Notes: a model not told the origin generated them from the letters alone. Shown: positions 11,301-22,460, counted from the stretch's first letter. The stretch is 64,000 bases of DNA from Ramazzottius varieornatus (GCA_001949185.1 BDGG01000008.1:1990788-2054787); one strand, 5' to 3'. Program-made: numbers and translations.

Positions 11301-14300
11301 GATCAGCCTGCTTTTTTTTGCTTTGCCTGGGCAAAATCTTCCTCTATCAGATGAAGATGGATAGCCAGTGCCCAACTGTAGCGAACGACTCCAGCAAATC
11401 GAAGTTTCGGCGGTGGTAGATTGGGCCTCCATGACTTTATGAATATGTATGATTTTTGTCGCTTCATGGACTACTTTCAAAAAAAAGGCAAACGCTGAGA
11501 GTTACCTCCTGTCTCGTATGCCATTGTCAGATTCGGTGGGAATTTTTCCCATACTCAACAGAAAAAATCAAAGTGGCCGAAAATTTCGAAGTGCCGCCGA
11601 AGGGCGTTCCCCCTGCCACTTGGGCTGACTACCACTGCAAATACCATCAGGTTTCGTCGACTGGTGTTCATATATTTACTTCGTGAATTTTGGCTGTCAT
11701 TTTTCGCTCTCATTTTATCTCGAGTTTCACGTTCTCTCTTTCCATCTTGCTCCCTCGTTTTATCCTCAATATATATACATATACTCACGTATTTTGTCGT
11801 CATGCCGCACCTCCAAGAACTTCAGTCCGCTTTCGCAAAGGAAGGGTAAGAACTGCCAGGATTCTGGATTTACAAGCTGTGGTAACAAGTTGATCTCAGA
11901 ATAACCCTTGCTTTTTGTAGGCTTTCTTTCCCAGCTTCGCGTCATATAGCTTCACGTCGTATTAGTAAACTTGGGGAGGTTGTTTGTTCTTCAGTCCTGT
12001 ATTTCCTCGATGAAGTGGTGGATTAAATGATTACCACACATGGTGTCATGCGCCGGTTAGAATGGGGACGTCGCTATTGATCAAGGGGCGGTGGCGCTCG
12101 TTTTTAAACCAGTCAGAAACTCTGGGATCGTTTCGCACCCCATGGCTCAATTTTGACACCAAACACGTGGTGCTGCAGGTGTTAAGCTGGCTTTTTGCAG
12201 CCGGAAACGATTATGCGCATGGATTTCGCCAAATCGAAGTTCATCTGGATGGGCTCGTTCAGTTGGCCGAGTCAGAAGAAACCAGGAAGTTTCGTGTCAC
12301 AATTACCACCAGACGTACCTCCATGTGGGTTTTCCGGCACAGAATGCGCACCAAGTAAAGCGTTCCGACGACTAAGCTCAATGTGACTCTGGTGGTACTC
12401 ATTACCGATTAAATCTAGGCTCGGAATCTCTGAAAACCGTGGCAGCTGTAGGAACGACTGTGCCTTTGATCACCATTTTCGTGGCTCTGGCTGCGCTCTA
12501 TCACGTTTACGGGTTGGTAAAGTTATTCTGCAGTCTCCACAGATTAAGGTCTTTCAGGGTCGAAACCCGGAAGTAAGACTCCCTGACTTGTTATTTTTAC
12601 AGAAAGCTCAAGAAAGATCATGATCCGTACTGGTGGCGCTACTACTCGAACGAGCTGGAGCTTCCTGCAAACAACGTGGCGCCCTCGGCCGTCAGCTTCT
12701 CCAGCTTTAGAAACCGAACGGTCAGCCTTAACTGCCTCGGCGGCTATAACCATCATTGCTTGTCAAAGGTTTTCCTGTCCCAGTGGCCAGGGCACATGAG
12801 CTACAGTGAGCAGGTTGCGTTTCGTTGCATCTGAATTCTGACTGATCGCTACGTCATCGCAGCCGACTGTGTGGTGTACGGTTGATGAGTGGCACTGCCA
12901 CATTACTACCGTGGTTCACCGATCACCTGATCGTGACCTAACAAACTGAGCGCGTGGGACCGTAACCTGTCCACTGTAGCTCGTGTGCCATGGTGTATGG
13001 GACAGGAAAACCTCTGTTGCTTGTAACATGAAACGCACTACAGGCTTCTCTGCTTAGGATACTGGACAAACGATGAGCACGATGGCGCCGTCGATGTCCG
13101 GCTGGACAGCTTGTAACCTCCGTGGTAATCAAGTTTCGGCTCGTACCGTGTCTGCTCAGCAGTGCAAAGTATCTTCGGAGCTGGTGATGGATTTCAACAA
13201 GGGACTCTGATCTCTCTCACTCGGTTCGCTTTCTGTGCCGTCATCCGCAACGGTTATTTTTTAGCTCCGTAACCTTCGCCAGCAGAACCTTCATCGGTTC
13301 ATGGGAATCGCCCTGGATGAGCATAACTGGATAGTGTACGTCATCGCGGAGCATTGTAGCAAAGGTTGCCTGCAAGATATCCTGGAAAAGATTGAGTTCA
13401 AGATGGACTGGAGCTTCAAGTTTGCCTTTATGAAAGATATTGCGGAGGTGCGATCTGTCATTTTCACCACACTATTCTACTGCATCCGATGTTCTTAAGC
13501 TTCGTCATCTTTAGGGTCTGTTCCACCTGCATGCTTCACCGATCGTCTCACACGGCTACCTCACATCCTACAACTGTTCAATAGATGGTCGGTTTGTTGT
13601 TCGGATTTCAGACTGTGGTTTAGCAAAACTTCGAAATCCAACGGAACGCCAGCCGTTTGCCGAGGTGGCCGAAAATCAATCCATCGACCTCGGTTACTTG
13701 CAATGGCGCACACCGGAGCTTCTGCGAACCACGATGTCCGCGAACGGCACACAGGTACATGAAAGCGCACACTCAGTAACTGTTACTGCTGATCAATGGT
13801 CTTTTTCTTGGACAACTGCAGAGAGCCGACATCTATTCGTTCTCCATTCTGATGCAACAAATTATCCTGCGCAGTTCACCATTTTGCCAGGCAAACGTAC
13901 ATGACCAACGCACCCGACAAGAAACCAAAGAACTCCTGTCGGAGGTAGAGCGGGCAAGCCTACATTAACATGCCTGGTGGGTTGATGCTGAGATGAGATC
14001 TTTCAGGTCGCAAAGGGGATAGTTCCTCCAACTCGCCCACCCGTTTCTCGGTCGGCTTGTTCTCCGGAGCTTTACCAGTTGATGGAGGACTGCTGGAGCG
14101 AAGCCCCGCTGGAAAGACCAAGTGCGGCGAAAGTGAGGACAACTTTAAAGAAGATTAGCGGGCGATCCAGCGACAACGTAATCGACCTGTTGCTTCTCCG
14201 GATGGAATCATACTCTAAAGAACTCGAGAGGTATGAACTTTCGCTTGGCAGTAGGCCAGCTACGTTCACCTCACCCCTACCATGATAAATGTTTCCGCTC

Positions 14301-15486
14301 GCAGTCAAGTTACGGAGAAAGCCCAGCTCCTTCAAGATGAGAAACGTCTTGTCGAAGGTCTAATGAAGCAGCTCATGCCAAGGTAGAAGAACATATTTCG
14401 GTCCGCAGGGATGGACCAGTCAAACATCCATCTGAGGTTATGTTTAATATGTTCTTATTTTTGGGCAGGCACATCGCGGATTCGCTCAGTTCGGGACGTC
14501 TTGAAAAGCCTCACTACCACGAGCACGTTTCAGTCTGTTGTGCGAAACTGACGACTGACCTGACTTCCGCGATGGACCCACAGGGGGCAAGCACAGCTAT
14601 CGGTGCACTGAGTCGGGTTGTTTCCGCATTCGACGCCATACTAGACATCAAACAAACATGTGTCAGGATAAATGGCTACCCAGAAAGCCTCATGGTTTGT
14701 AAAACTCGTTTTCATCACGATAACCCGTCCGAAAAACGTTGCTCCGTATTCCAGCTTGTGGCGGGCTTGACATCACCCTCTGTCGTGCCCGCGGAAGGTC
14801 TTCTCCAGATACTACGCCTGGCAGAAGATCTCGAAAGTACTCTGCGAAACCTAACCGGCACCGAAAAGTGTCGATTCCGGCTTCAAGCTGGAGTCCATAC
14901 AGGACCGGTGATGAGCGGCTTACTGGAAACCCAAGTCCCAAAATACTGCGTGTAGGTTTAGGTACTCCGCGCCCGTGTCTAAACGACAGGAGCTCGGATT
15001 TATAAGATCGATATTACTGAAACAATAACTTGAAACGCTTTTCTTGCAGGCTTGGGGAAACTGTGGTGTCAGCTTTCCGGTTGATGGATGAGGCCGGTGG
15101 TAGGTGGTTGACGCTTATGGATCTCCGCCGATAGCTTTCATGGCCAAACCATCCTCAATGAAGCAATCTGCATGATTTGTTCCGACATGCCTGGTTTTGC
15201 AGCTGGAGAAACCCTGATTACGGAGAAGACAAAGAAGCTCTTTTCAGTAGAAATTCAACAATTTGTAAGTCTTCGGCCGAAACCCAGAAAAGCACCGGAT
15301 CTAGTTGGCTCGTCATACTCGAGCTCTGCAGATATTGTCTCGGAGGTAGGTTTTAGTGAACTTGAGTCGATCTGGACAGTTGCAGATCCAATAATCACAC
15401 AATCTGGTGAAGACCATAAATTATTTACGTATTACTGTGACGTTGATAGAACGAGGCAGAACTACTGGAAACATCCTATGCGGTGA
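8306..15486 (+). CDS. Receptor guanylyl cyclase (natriuretic-peptide-receptor type) with degenerate cyclase domain
   Basis: Single-pass membrane receptor: ligand-binding ectodomain, kinase-homology domain and cyclase domain. Exons readable with consistent phases: 8306-8615, 9051-9200, 9289-9537, 9600-9661, about 10556-10641, 10703-10840, 10922-11149, 11531-11650 (less sure), 12201-12354, 12419-12512, 12603-12768, 13265-13447, 13515-13754, 13822-13944, 14007-14230, 14305-14382, 14469-14694, 14755-14951, 15050-15103 and 15135-15264, possibly read through to a stop at 15486. The ATG at 8306 gives a signal peptide (MRLTFVLYLSVLTPNGSNA). The ectodomain has ANF-receptor motifs (IYIGPGCSEA; GDFTWQNGD; AREAYHSLIVI). 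The TM is VGTTVPLITIFVALAALY. The kinase homology has NLHRFMG, SHGYLTSYNC, a DFG-to-DCG change and ADIYSFSILMQ. Cyclase: AGVHTGPVMSG is kept but metal and catalytic residues are lost. One or two exons (9.7-10.5 and 12.8-13.2 kb) remain unresolved. Confidence 0.8.
9240..9263 (+). repeat. CCGAAC hexanucleotide repeat
   Basis: About four CCGAAC-like units lie in a short intron of the guanylyl cyclase gene, just upstream of the acceptor at 9288. Confidence 0.6.
9775..10250. mobile_element. Imperfect inverted-repeat element in receptor cyclase intron
   Basis: The arm at about 9810-9862 (rich in CACACCACC and TCACCACC) is matched imperfectly by the reverse complement of about 10193-10247. It sits in the intron between the 9600-9661 exon and the next recognisable ectodomain exon. 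Class unknown; no protein coding. Confidence 0.4.
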
Positions 15487-15489
15487 CTT

Positions 15490-15682
15490 TCACGTAAATC
15501 CACCTCTGGTGCGTCGGAACGACTCTTATACAATGAACTGGTAACCCCTCTGATCACTACATCGAGCCATCGTCATCGGTTCATACGCATTAACCAAAGA
15601 CTTTTGCCAGCTTGGACAGATCTCTTTCCTGTTATTTCTTCGTACATGAATAAACTCTTGGTTCATTGGAAGACTGCCGATA
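15490..15682. other. Non-coding stretch downstream of receptor cyclase
   Basis: Presumed 3' flank of the guanylyl cyclase gene. No feature recognised. Confidence 0.4.
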
Positions 15683-16387
15683 TACGAGGTACAGGACATA
15701 ATTCGGGCATAGCGATTTTCGCATCATAATTCGTACATGGCGATTTTCGCATCATAATTCAGGCAATGCGAAAAGTTTAAAAATTGCGATCAACGCTTAA
15801 TTTCTCATCGTACGTCTGTTGGTACAACTTTAGGCTCTTCAACATTAGACAGACCCATGTGTCTCCCATGACAGATTTGTGACGGCTCCAGCCTCGCTGC
15901 CAGCCACCACAACTCACTAGACAGGAGTTCCTCCTGTGAGTCTAGCCTAGCTCTCGAGAACTCTTCCATAAACCTGGAAGACTTCTCCAGACTCAAACCC
16001 AACGCTCGAATATCACTGACAGATATTTGGTGCTATGAGTGATGGGCACTCGAGATCTTCCAACGCACACTAAAGTTAGCTTCGTCATGATTCAACCACG
16101 GCGTAGGCAAAGCAGGTAAACTCAATGGTAGCTAAGAAAGGCTGGACCAAACAACCGGTCCGACCACTCAAGTTGTCCTGAACCGCCCAGCTTCTCCGGA
16201 TGCTCCTCACAGGTTGCCCTGATCTACAATATTTCACCGTTCTCAAACCTGTTCAGACCTCGAGAAGATAGACCGATGTACCTCAGAGACTAGAAATTAG
16301 TGATTACGTGCAACAGGAACTGAGGAAAAGTACGCCCGATTTATGGCGCGAAAACCGCTATGCCCGAATTATGTCCTGTACCTCGTA
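15683..16387. mobile_element. TA-flanked inverted-repeat element, about 0.7 kb
   Basis: The left end CGAGGTACAGGACATAATTC returns as its reverse complement at the right end. About 38 bp match inside TA dinucleotides. Just inside the left end, a unit of about 34 bp containing GCGATTTTCGCATCATAATTC repeats with variation. No transposase frame is visible, so it is a non-autonomous DNA transposon. Confidence 0.7.
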
Positions 16388-16584
16388 GTTCTAAGCGCAC
16401 GGAGTCCATTTGTACGGTATATGCATGAAAAAATCCGAAACAAATGCAGGCAGACAACACAAGCACTAACGGACTGTTGAGAAATTGCGCAACGTATGCA
16501 CCGGAGTAAATGTTGGAGTCACTCGATGATGCTGATAACGTCGACCATAGCCACCTACGATGATCTGAATGCTTGACAGTGAGC

Positions 16585-16955
16585 TTATCTGCCACTGCCA
16601 GAACCGCTACCCGATCCCAACGATCCACTGCCGGATCCCATCGATCCGCTAGCGGAGCCGCTACCGGACCCCATCGATGCGCCACCGGATCCAGTGCAAC
16701 CCGATCCGCTGGCAGAGCCGCTGTTGGATCCCGATCCACTGCCCGACCCCATCGATCTGCTACCGGAACGCATACCTGATCCGGTACCGAACCAGTACCA
16801 GATCCGCTGCCCGATCCGGGTCCCGAGCCACTGCCCGATCCCAGTTCACCGGTAGCGGATCCAGCGGATTAGCTACTGCCACCCGTGTTTTGTCCGTTAG
16901 AAACGCTGGTAACAGCCAGGACGACGAGGGCGCTCAGGCAAACGATTGTAAGAAG
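16585..16955 (-). CDS. Small secreted Gly/Ser-rich protein (tentative gene)
   Basis: On the minus strand, after a possible splice acceptor ending at 16956, the frame reads LLTIVCLSALVVLAVTSVS then NGQNTGG, which looks like a signal peptide core and cleavage region. Downstream, a run of GSGSGS, SGSASGS and MGSGSG units ends in GSGSGR and a stop at 16585. The frame is interrupted between these parts (an in-frame stop after GGSS and a shift within the repeat), so a small intron, an indel or decay must be assumed. The first exon with the start codon was not found. If real, it would be a secreted low-complexity protein; function unknown. Confidence 0.35.
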
Positions 16956-17065
16956 CTACATTGTTCCTGAGGTGAAGGATAATTTGCAAAGTGTGGAAAA
17001 CGGGTAAAACAACAAAGGAAAAGATCTGAGCTGGCTTGACTGAAAGACGGCACGGCACTTGTCTT

Positions 17066-17132
17066 TGGAGCTTGTAATTGTAATTTGTAATTGTAGTTTG
17101 TATCAGTATTTTGTACTTGTAACTTGTAAAAT
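17066..17132 (+). repeat. TTGTAAT/TTGTA-rich simple repeat
   Basis: Repeated TTGTAATTG-like units with variation; simple-sequence DNA. Confidence 0.5.
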
Positions 17133-17187
17133 TAAGAACAATTCTGTGAAAATGGGTGGCAAACTGATGAGTCAAACATTTGGGATG

Positions 17188-17870
17188 CCGGCAGACAAAA
17201 TGTGCAGGATCATTGTATCAAGTGGCGCACCTTGCCAGCTAGTACCCATGAAAATTTGCGCCACTGAGATAACGGTCGTGCACGCGCTGTTTTCCGGCCT
17301 CCCGTTTCAGGAACCAGTCGAGCAAGTCTCACAGTATTTCGTACATGAGCCCATCCATCAGGCACAGAAGGAATTAAAGCAGCGGCCTGTCTGCCTTTCT
17401 GATAATGGAATTATGTTCATTCTTTGCATTCGAAGCTGAAATGCCAGCATAAAGCTACATGAAAATCTTCTCCACAGTCTGTGCGAAAAACCTTGACTGT
17501 CTGGAATAGATTATATTATCACAGGAATCGAAATTGACGCCGAGAGTATCGTGTTCCGGTGCAATCAGTTTTGGCGCCAACCGGCAACTGCGAGCGAGCA
17601 TACTGTCGGGATGATGGCATTGCCTTCAAAGTAATTTTGCTCAGACATGCATTGGTTTCTTGCGCTATTCAGAGAGCAAATTCCAGACTGTCTACTAAAA
17701 TTTGAACAACGTTCTCGGGTTAGTTTTTTATAAAAGTTTTAGCTCAGGTGTTTACAGTGGGTTTGAAATTTTGAAATTGGAGAGCGGTGTACATATCTCG
17801 AGCGAGTGGACTGTACTGGCTGGCACCGTGCGCCACTTGATACAATGATCCTGCACATTTTGTCTGCCGG
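17188..17870. mobile_element. Foldback element with about 60-bp inverted arms
   Basis: The left arm starting CCGGCAGACAAAATGTGCAG and running through ATCAAGTGGCGCACC is repeated inverted at about 17815-17870. The central 560 bp carry no recognisable protein. The arms contain the same AAGTGGCGCAC core as the small intronic hairpins at 29.4, 34.1, 54.9 and 60.0 kb. Confidence 0.65.
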
Positions 17871-19514
17871 TGGCTGCTGGTCGTTTGTGGCATCCCGACC
17901 ATTTCCTTCTTTTCGATATTTGAAATGTTCGATCCTACACCACGCGATATTACCGTAGCAAAACATTTACATCGTTCACGATGTTGAGGTCCTTTCAGTC
18001 TAATGATCTAAGTTAGGGTTTATCCCCGGAACACGTATCCGATCCGGCAAAATCGGCCAGTAAACAGGGAAGCTGGAACGTTCCAAAGTCTTCGCCGATT
18101 TCTTCTGAGCTCAGTCCTAAACTTTCCGATGTGGATCGGTTGCATGTATCTGCGATTCCTTCGGTCTATCTCATGAAAAATTTTGATGCGTTTCGGACGG
18201 ATAGCTCAAATGTTGGGCGGAATCAACGACTTTCATTATTGGTGAGGGCTCCTCTCACTACCGACACCACCGATCGGCTCATCACACAACTACCCAGAAT
18301 TTTATTTCGGTTGGTGATGACTAAGACACCACCAGAAAAACTATTGTAGTAAGAACTATTGTTGATGCTATTGAAATACGAAAAGCTGGTGTAGTATGTG
18401 AAACCAATCTCGCCAGGAGAATATAGCCGGCCGGTGGGGCGACGAAGAACGTACAGAAGTACTACAGTGTACCTACTCATATGGATAATCACAGCTACTC
18501 AGCAACAACGATTTCCGGGACGACCCTGCATCGGTATTTGGCTGTGGTTCCGGAGCTCTGTGCGCCAAAAACGCCACAGCGTCGTCCAATGTGGTGAAGG
18601 TGAAGGTGTCCTGGTAGTTTAGGTGTCCGATCGGCTGAGTTGCAATCTGTTCAATGGAATTCCCAGTCAGAGAGCTGACGTCACTGGCGCGGTTCAAGTC
18701 CGTAACTTCCGAGTTTTGTAATTTCTTCCCGGATCGTCGGAGGATTTAGCTCCCTGAAACAGATGATAGAAGTGACTTTCTTGTATCGTTTTGCCTAGAA
18801 GGTTTGACTATCGGAACTTCGGGACATGCATAATCCCGTTGTGAGTGTCTTGGACGGTAGCCTGTTTGTACGCTGTCGAGAGTCGGCGACTTGCGTGACT
18901 ATAGGTCTCTCAATGGTCCATTCCATAAGCTTGATGTTCGTGCCTCTAGCCAATGTGATGTTTGTCCTTATTTATCATATAGATTTCAATATTAAATTAC
19001 CCATCTGACCATTTCCGGAACTTTTGCAACGGGAAAGAAGCGGTCCCTGGTGCCGGTGAAATTGTAGTTTGGCGATGAGGAATCGCGAAAAAGGTCGGAA
19101 GCACGTCCTTTTGACTTCCCGCAAACAGTTATCCAGTGGTCTAGATTATTGTGTAAAGTTAATGATATCCCGATCGGCGTGTGACATGTTTGAGAATTCG
19201 CTTGTCGGGATGATCGAACCGAAGTGCAATCTGTAGATAAAATGTTTACTGATACTTTAGTCATGAGTGTATTGAGTACCAACTCTAGTGTGGAGGGTGC
19301 AGTCTTGATATTGACAATCGTTTTCCCTCAAGGATTGAAATGTTTTACGACCTTCAGGTCGAGTCGGACAGTTAAACAAAGGCACGATGGCGCTCTACCA
19401 CACTGCTGACGAGGAACCACCACTATTTCTAATCTGCAGACCTTAAAGCGGCACTCATGAGAACGGTATTTATTCCTGCAGTGCTTGGTTTGGGCGCTGG
19501 AAAAAAAAGCGGAA
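17871..19514. other. Non-coding stretch
   Basis: No convincing exon, RNA gene or terminal repeat. A GGTTCAAGTCC string near 18690 resembles a tRNA T-arm, but no matching acceptor or anticodon arm could be built around it. Confidence 0.4.
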
Positions 19515-20660
19515 ATGGACCTCACAAAATGTCTGCCTCTCGAAAGTATCTTCTCTTTACAGTTTCTGTTGCTGTCTCCTTTCACAGCACCGAGAGGTCA
19601 CGGTAGTAAACGGTACCTATCGACCAGTAAATTGGGTTTCAAGACAGTTGTTCCGTTGATCTGGTTTACACTTGGTGTCATCTATGTTTTGGGAGCCTGG
19701 GGTTTTGGTGCTTACGACCTAATCTTTGTTCTGCAGAATGTTTTTGGAATCAAACGATCAATCGGTCTGCATAACGTGATCGCTATCTTGCCGGATATCG
19801 CTGTCAGCTGGCGTGGTCCTCTGGTTTTAAGCATATTTCTCTTCCAATCTCCAAAATTATACCATCTATCACGTACTCACATCCCCAACAGTCTGACGTT
19901 CAGGTCTGAGAAGATCCAGAAATGGACAAGGCTAAGTCGTGTGGCGTTGCTTGTAACGGTGTTACTGCTCGCAACAGAAGAGCTACCGTTCGCAGTGATG
20001 AATGTGATATGGACTGTGCAAGCAGCAACGGCAGACGTTAACGGAACCCGGCATGATGATCCACTGGCGCCGCCCAATCCGGTCCTGACAATCTCTCGTC
20101 GCACAGGTTTTCGAATGACCTTCCGTGTGCTATCGCATGTTTTGGCGGATCAAGTAATGGTCTTACTGGGTCTTTGGGCTTTGATGATAGTGGACCTCCT
20201 GCGGTCCATCAACACGAAGTTACAGTCAATGGAGGAAACAAAATGTGACTCGCTGAAAGTGTCTACGCAGTGTGACTTGATGGGAACTTTGATGGAACGG
20301 TACGAGGACGTGCGCGATCTTTGGGAAAAGATCAACAGTTCCTTCATGCTGCTACATGGCGTCGCTTATGGGTCAGACGTGACAGCCATGCTAGGCTACG
20401 TGATATCGGGTATCGGATCTCTTTCGCCGAAAAAGCAGCAGGAACTGAGCATACCATTTGGCGTGTTATTCTTAAGTCAAGCCGTCAGCGTGAGCTTTCG
20501 AATCTTGATTATGAGTCTGCCGCTGATTATGGTCTACGAAGAGGTGAGATATCTCTTCGCAGTTTACACTCCACCACTGCATGGTTCCAATAACATTCAC
20601 ATCAGAGTACGCAATGTTACTTATAGGACCGAGCACTTTCAAACCGGATCCTTAAGGTAA
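19515..20660 (+). CDS. Seven-transmembrane gustatory-receptor-like protein (Gr/7tm_7-like)
   Basis: A long open frame of about 381 codons from the ATG at 19515. It has successive hydrophobic helices (for example VVPLIWFTLGVIYVLGAWGF, VALLVTVLLLATEELPF, VMVLLGLWALMIVDLL, ILIMSLPLIMVYEE). A charged cytosolic loop follows helix 4, and ERYEDVRDLWEKINSSF precedes a helix, the layout of the loop before TM6 in insect Gr receptors. An intron may start after VYEE (GAG then GTGAGA at 20544), in which case the last 39 codons are intronic and the short C-terminus lies further on. A TCTTTACAG at about 19561 could be an acceptor, so the N-terminus is uncertain. No canonical TYhhhhhQF motif is seen in the frame. 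Gr-like is by topology and resemblance. Confidence 0.5.
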   Translation: MDLTKCLPLESIFSLQFLLLSPFTAPRGHGSKRYLSTSKLGFKTVVPLIWFTLGVIYVLGAWGFGAYDLIFVLQNVFGIKRSIGLHNVIAILPDIAVSWRGPLVLSIFLFQSPKLYHLSRTHIPNSLTFRSEKIQKWTRLSRVALLVTVLLLATEELPFAVMNVIWTVQAATADVNGTRHDDPLAPPNPVLTISRRTGFRMTFRVLSHVLADQVMVLLGLWALMIVDLLRSINTKLQSMEETKCDSLKVSTQCDLMGTLMERYEDVRDLWEKINSSFMLLHGVAYGSDVTAMLGYVISGIGSLSPKKQQELSIPFGVLFLSQAVSVSFRILIMSLPLIMVYEEVRYLFAVYTPPLHGSNNIHIRVRNVTYRTEHFQTGSLR

Positions 20661-20741
20661 AGGTGCGGAAGTCCATTGAAACAGTGTCATCCCCTATGGT
20701 ACGTATGTCTGTATATACGATGAGAACGTACTGCGTACGCC

Positions 20742-21595
20742 TCTTCATCGTATATGGGCGGCCGGAACGGCAAAAATGAGGTTGGTAGTCTTCGAGCCTG
20801 TTCAGACGTTGCGTACTTTTAGACTGGGAAATTTTATCATTAAATCGATCAAATTTGCCAGTCTTAAAATAAGCAGGCTCTGAACCTGGTCGCAGACAGG
20901 CTCCCTATGGAATTTCACTAGTCCATGACTAGTAAAATTTACCAGTCTAAAAAAACGCAGGCTCTAAACAGGCTCGACAAGCATTTCCGTAATTCTGACC
21001 AAATTACAAGACTGCATGTCGAACCTGTTTACACTTTTACACAAGTGTGCGACTTGCAGGTGCNNNNNNNNNNNNNNNNNNNNNNNNNNNNNNNNNNNNN
21101 NNNNNNNNNNNNNATTTTACTAGTCATGGACTAGTGAAATTCCATAGGGAGCCTGTCTGCGACCAGGTTCAGAGCCTGCTTGTTTTCAGACTGGCAAATT
21201 TTATCGATTTAACATTACCGACATTAATTTGCCACCGCCAGATGAAAGTCTCACTGTAGCTAAGATGAGTTGCAACGTCACTCATAAGCGCAGCAGCTGA
21301 TCAGAACTTTGAATAGTTGGGCAGCCACCATGCTTCCCAATGTTAGCCAACCGTAACTCCGATTACGCTATTTTTCGAAAATAAGGGGACCTTTGGAAAG
21401 CAGAATGTAGTTACGCGTCACGAAACGGGCGGAGCAAGGCCGTAGCTACAGTTGCAAAGTGAACGGGAGTGGCAACTTAATCTCTATATTGATAAAACTG
21501 CCCAGTCTATTAATAAAAATAAGCAAGGTCTGAAGAGGCTCGAAGACTACCAACCTCATTTTCGCCGTTCCGGCCGCCCATAATCGTAGCCATCG
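20742..21595. mobile_element. Large palindromic element interrupted by assembly gap
   Basis: The outer arms (about 20752-20814 and 21530-21590) are inverted copies sharing GGGCGGCCGGAACGGC and GAGGTTGGTAGTCTTCGAG. The inner arms 20873-20938 and 21114-21179 are exact 66-bp inverted copies. The gap of 50 N at 21064-21113 directly adjoins the right inner arm. No coding frame. Probably a foldback DNA transposon; the loop cannot be read. Confidence 0.75.
21064..21113. other. Assembly gap (50 N)
   Basis: A run of N inside an inverted repeat; the true length is unknown. Confidence 0.99.
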
Positions 21596-21930
21596 CCATG
21601 CAATGAAATACGCTCAGATACCATTGCGGCCACAAACGTGGAGACACGGCAAATCAAACAATCAAAACTGACCATATGATGTGACGTCACGACAATCAAA
21701 AGCCTTGATCAACGTTCCCGGTTCAGTCAGCTGTTTCAGGCGTTACTGGTGTTCCTTTGTGATACCGGAAGTCTTTCTGTGATCTCTTTTGTGATATCCA
21801 CAGCTACCTCTGACATAGTGTTATCTAATAGAGGTTGCGATCATGGTTAGTGACGCGGTGATTTAGATTCGAGAGAGCGCTTTCGAATAAAGTTCAGTAA
21901 AACTTTTGATTCAATACCGCCCCGAACTCC

Positions 21931-21992
21931 GCCTTTGTTTTGATTGATTGAATTGCCATGTCTCCACGTTCGTGGCCGCAATGGTGCAACAC
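21931..21992 (+). repeat. Dispersed repeat, copy 2 (first copy about 3789-3856)
   Basis: Same TTGATTGATT ... GCCATGTC ... CGTTCGTG series as the copy at 3.8 kb. Confidence 0.5.
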
Positions 21993-22269
21993 CCATGTAC
22001 ATAGTGCCTAATACTGTAATTAACCCTGTACGAATCTCGTGCAGGGTCGTCAGGGCTGTCATCTGGAAAGCCTAATCACCACTCTGGAAAGGAGAGCTGA
22101 CGCTTCTCCGCTGATGTTTCACATCATGAATATATTTTATGTTACCAGAGCATTTGTTCTGACGGTAAAAGCGAACCCACTAGTGTCAGGGTCGACTTCC
22201 CTCTGGGGTGATCCTAGTCTGGGCGAAGAACTACAGCGTACTCGTACAGTCCGGCCACTCGAAATCCGT

Positions 22270-22460
22270 GCACGTAAGACGAGATATGATATCACGGGCC
22301 ACTACAAATTATGGGATAGGCGGAAAGGACGGCGAAATGGAAATTCGACCGTAGAAAAGTGTCGAAAAATGTATTACTGTGAATCGGTCGCGTACCTACG
22401 TGCTCCCGCACCGCCGTGGCGAAAAGGCCTGTACCATGATTTCTCGTCCTGCGTGTGCGG
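22270..22460. mobile_element. MITE family A, copy 1
   Basis: Carries the family A interior GGCGGAAAGGACGGC and GACCGTAGAAAAGTGTCG, and at the right GCGAAAAGGCCTGTACCAT then TCGTCCTGCGTG. Related copies lie at 40590-41606, 45856-46051 and 50740-50855. The ends are eroded here. Confidence 0.6.

Noticed and set aside
18661-18720. tRNA-like T-arm string GGTTCAAGTCC
   Set aside because: No acceptor stem, D-arm or anticodon loop could be paired around it.
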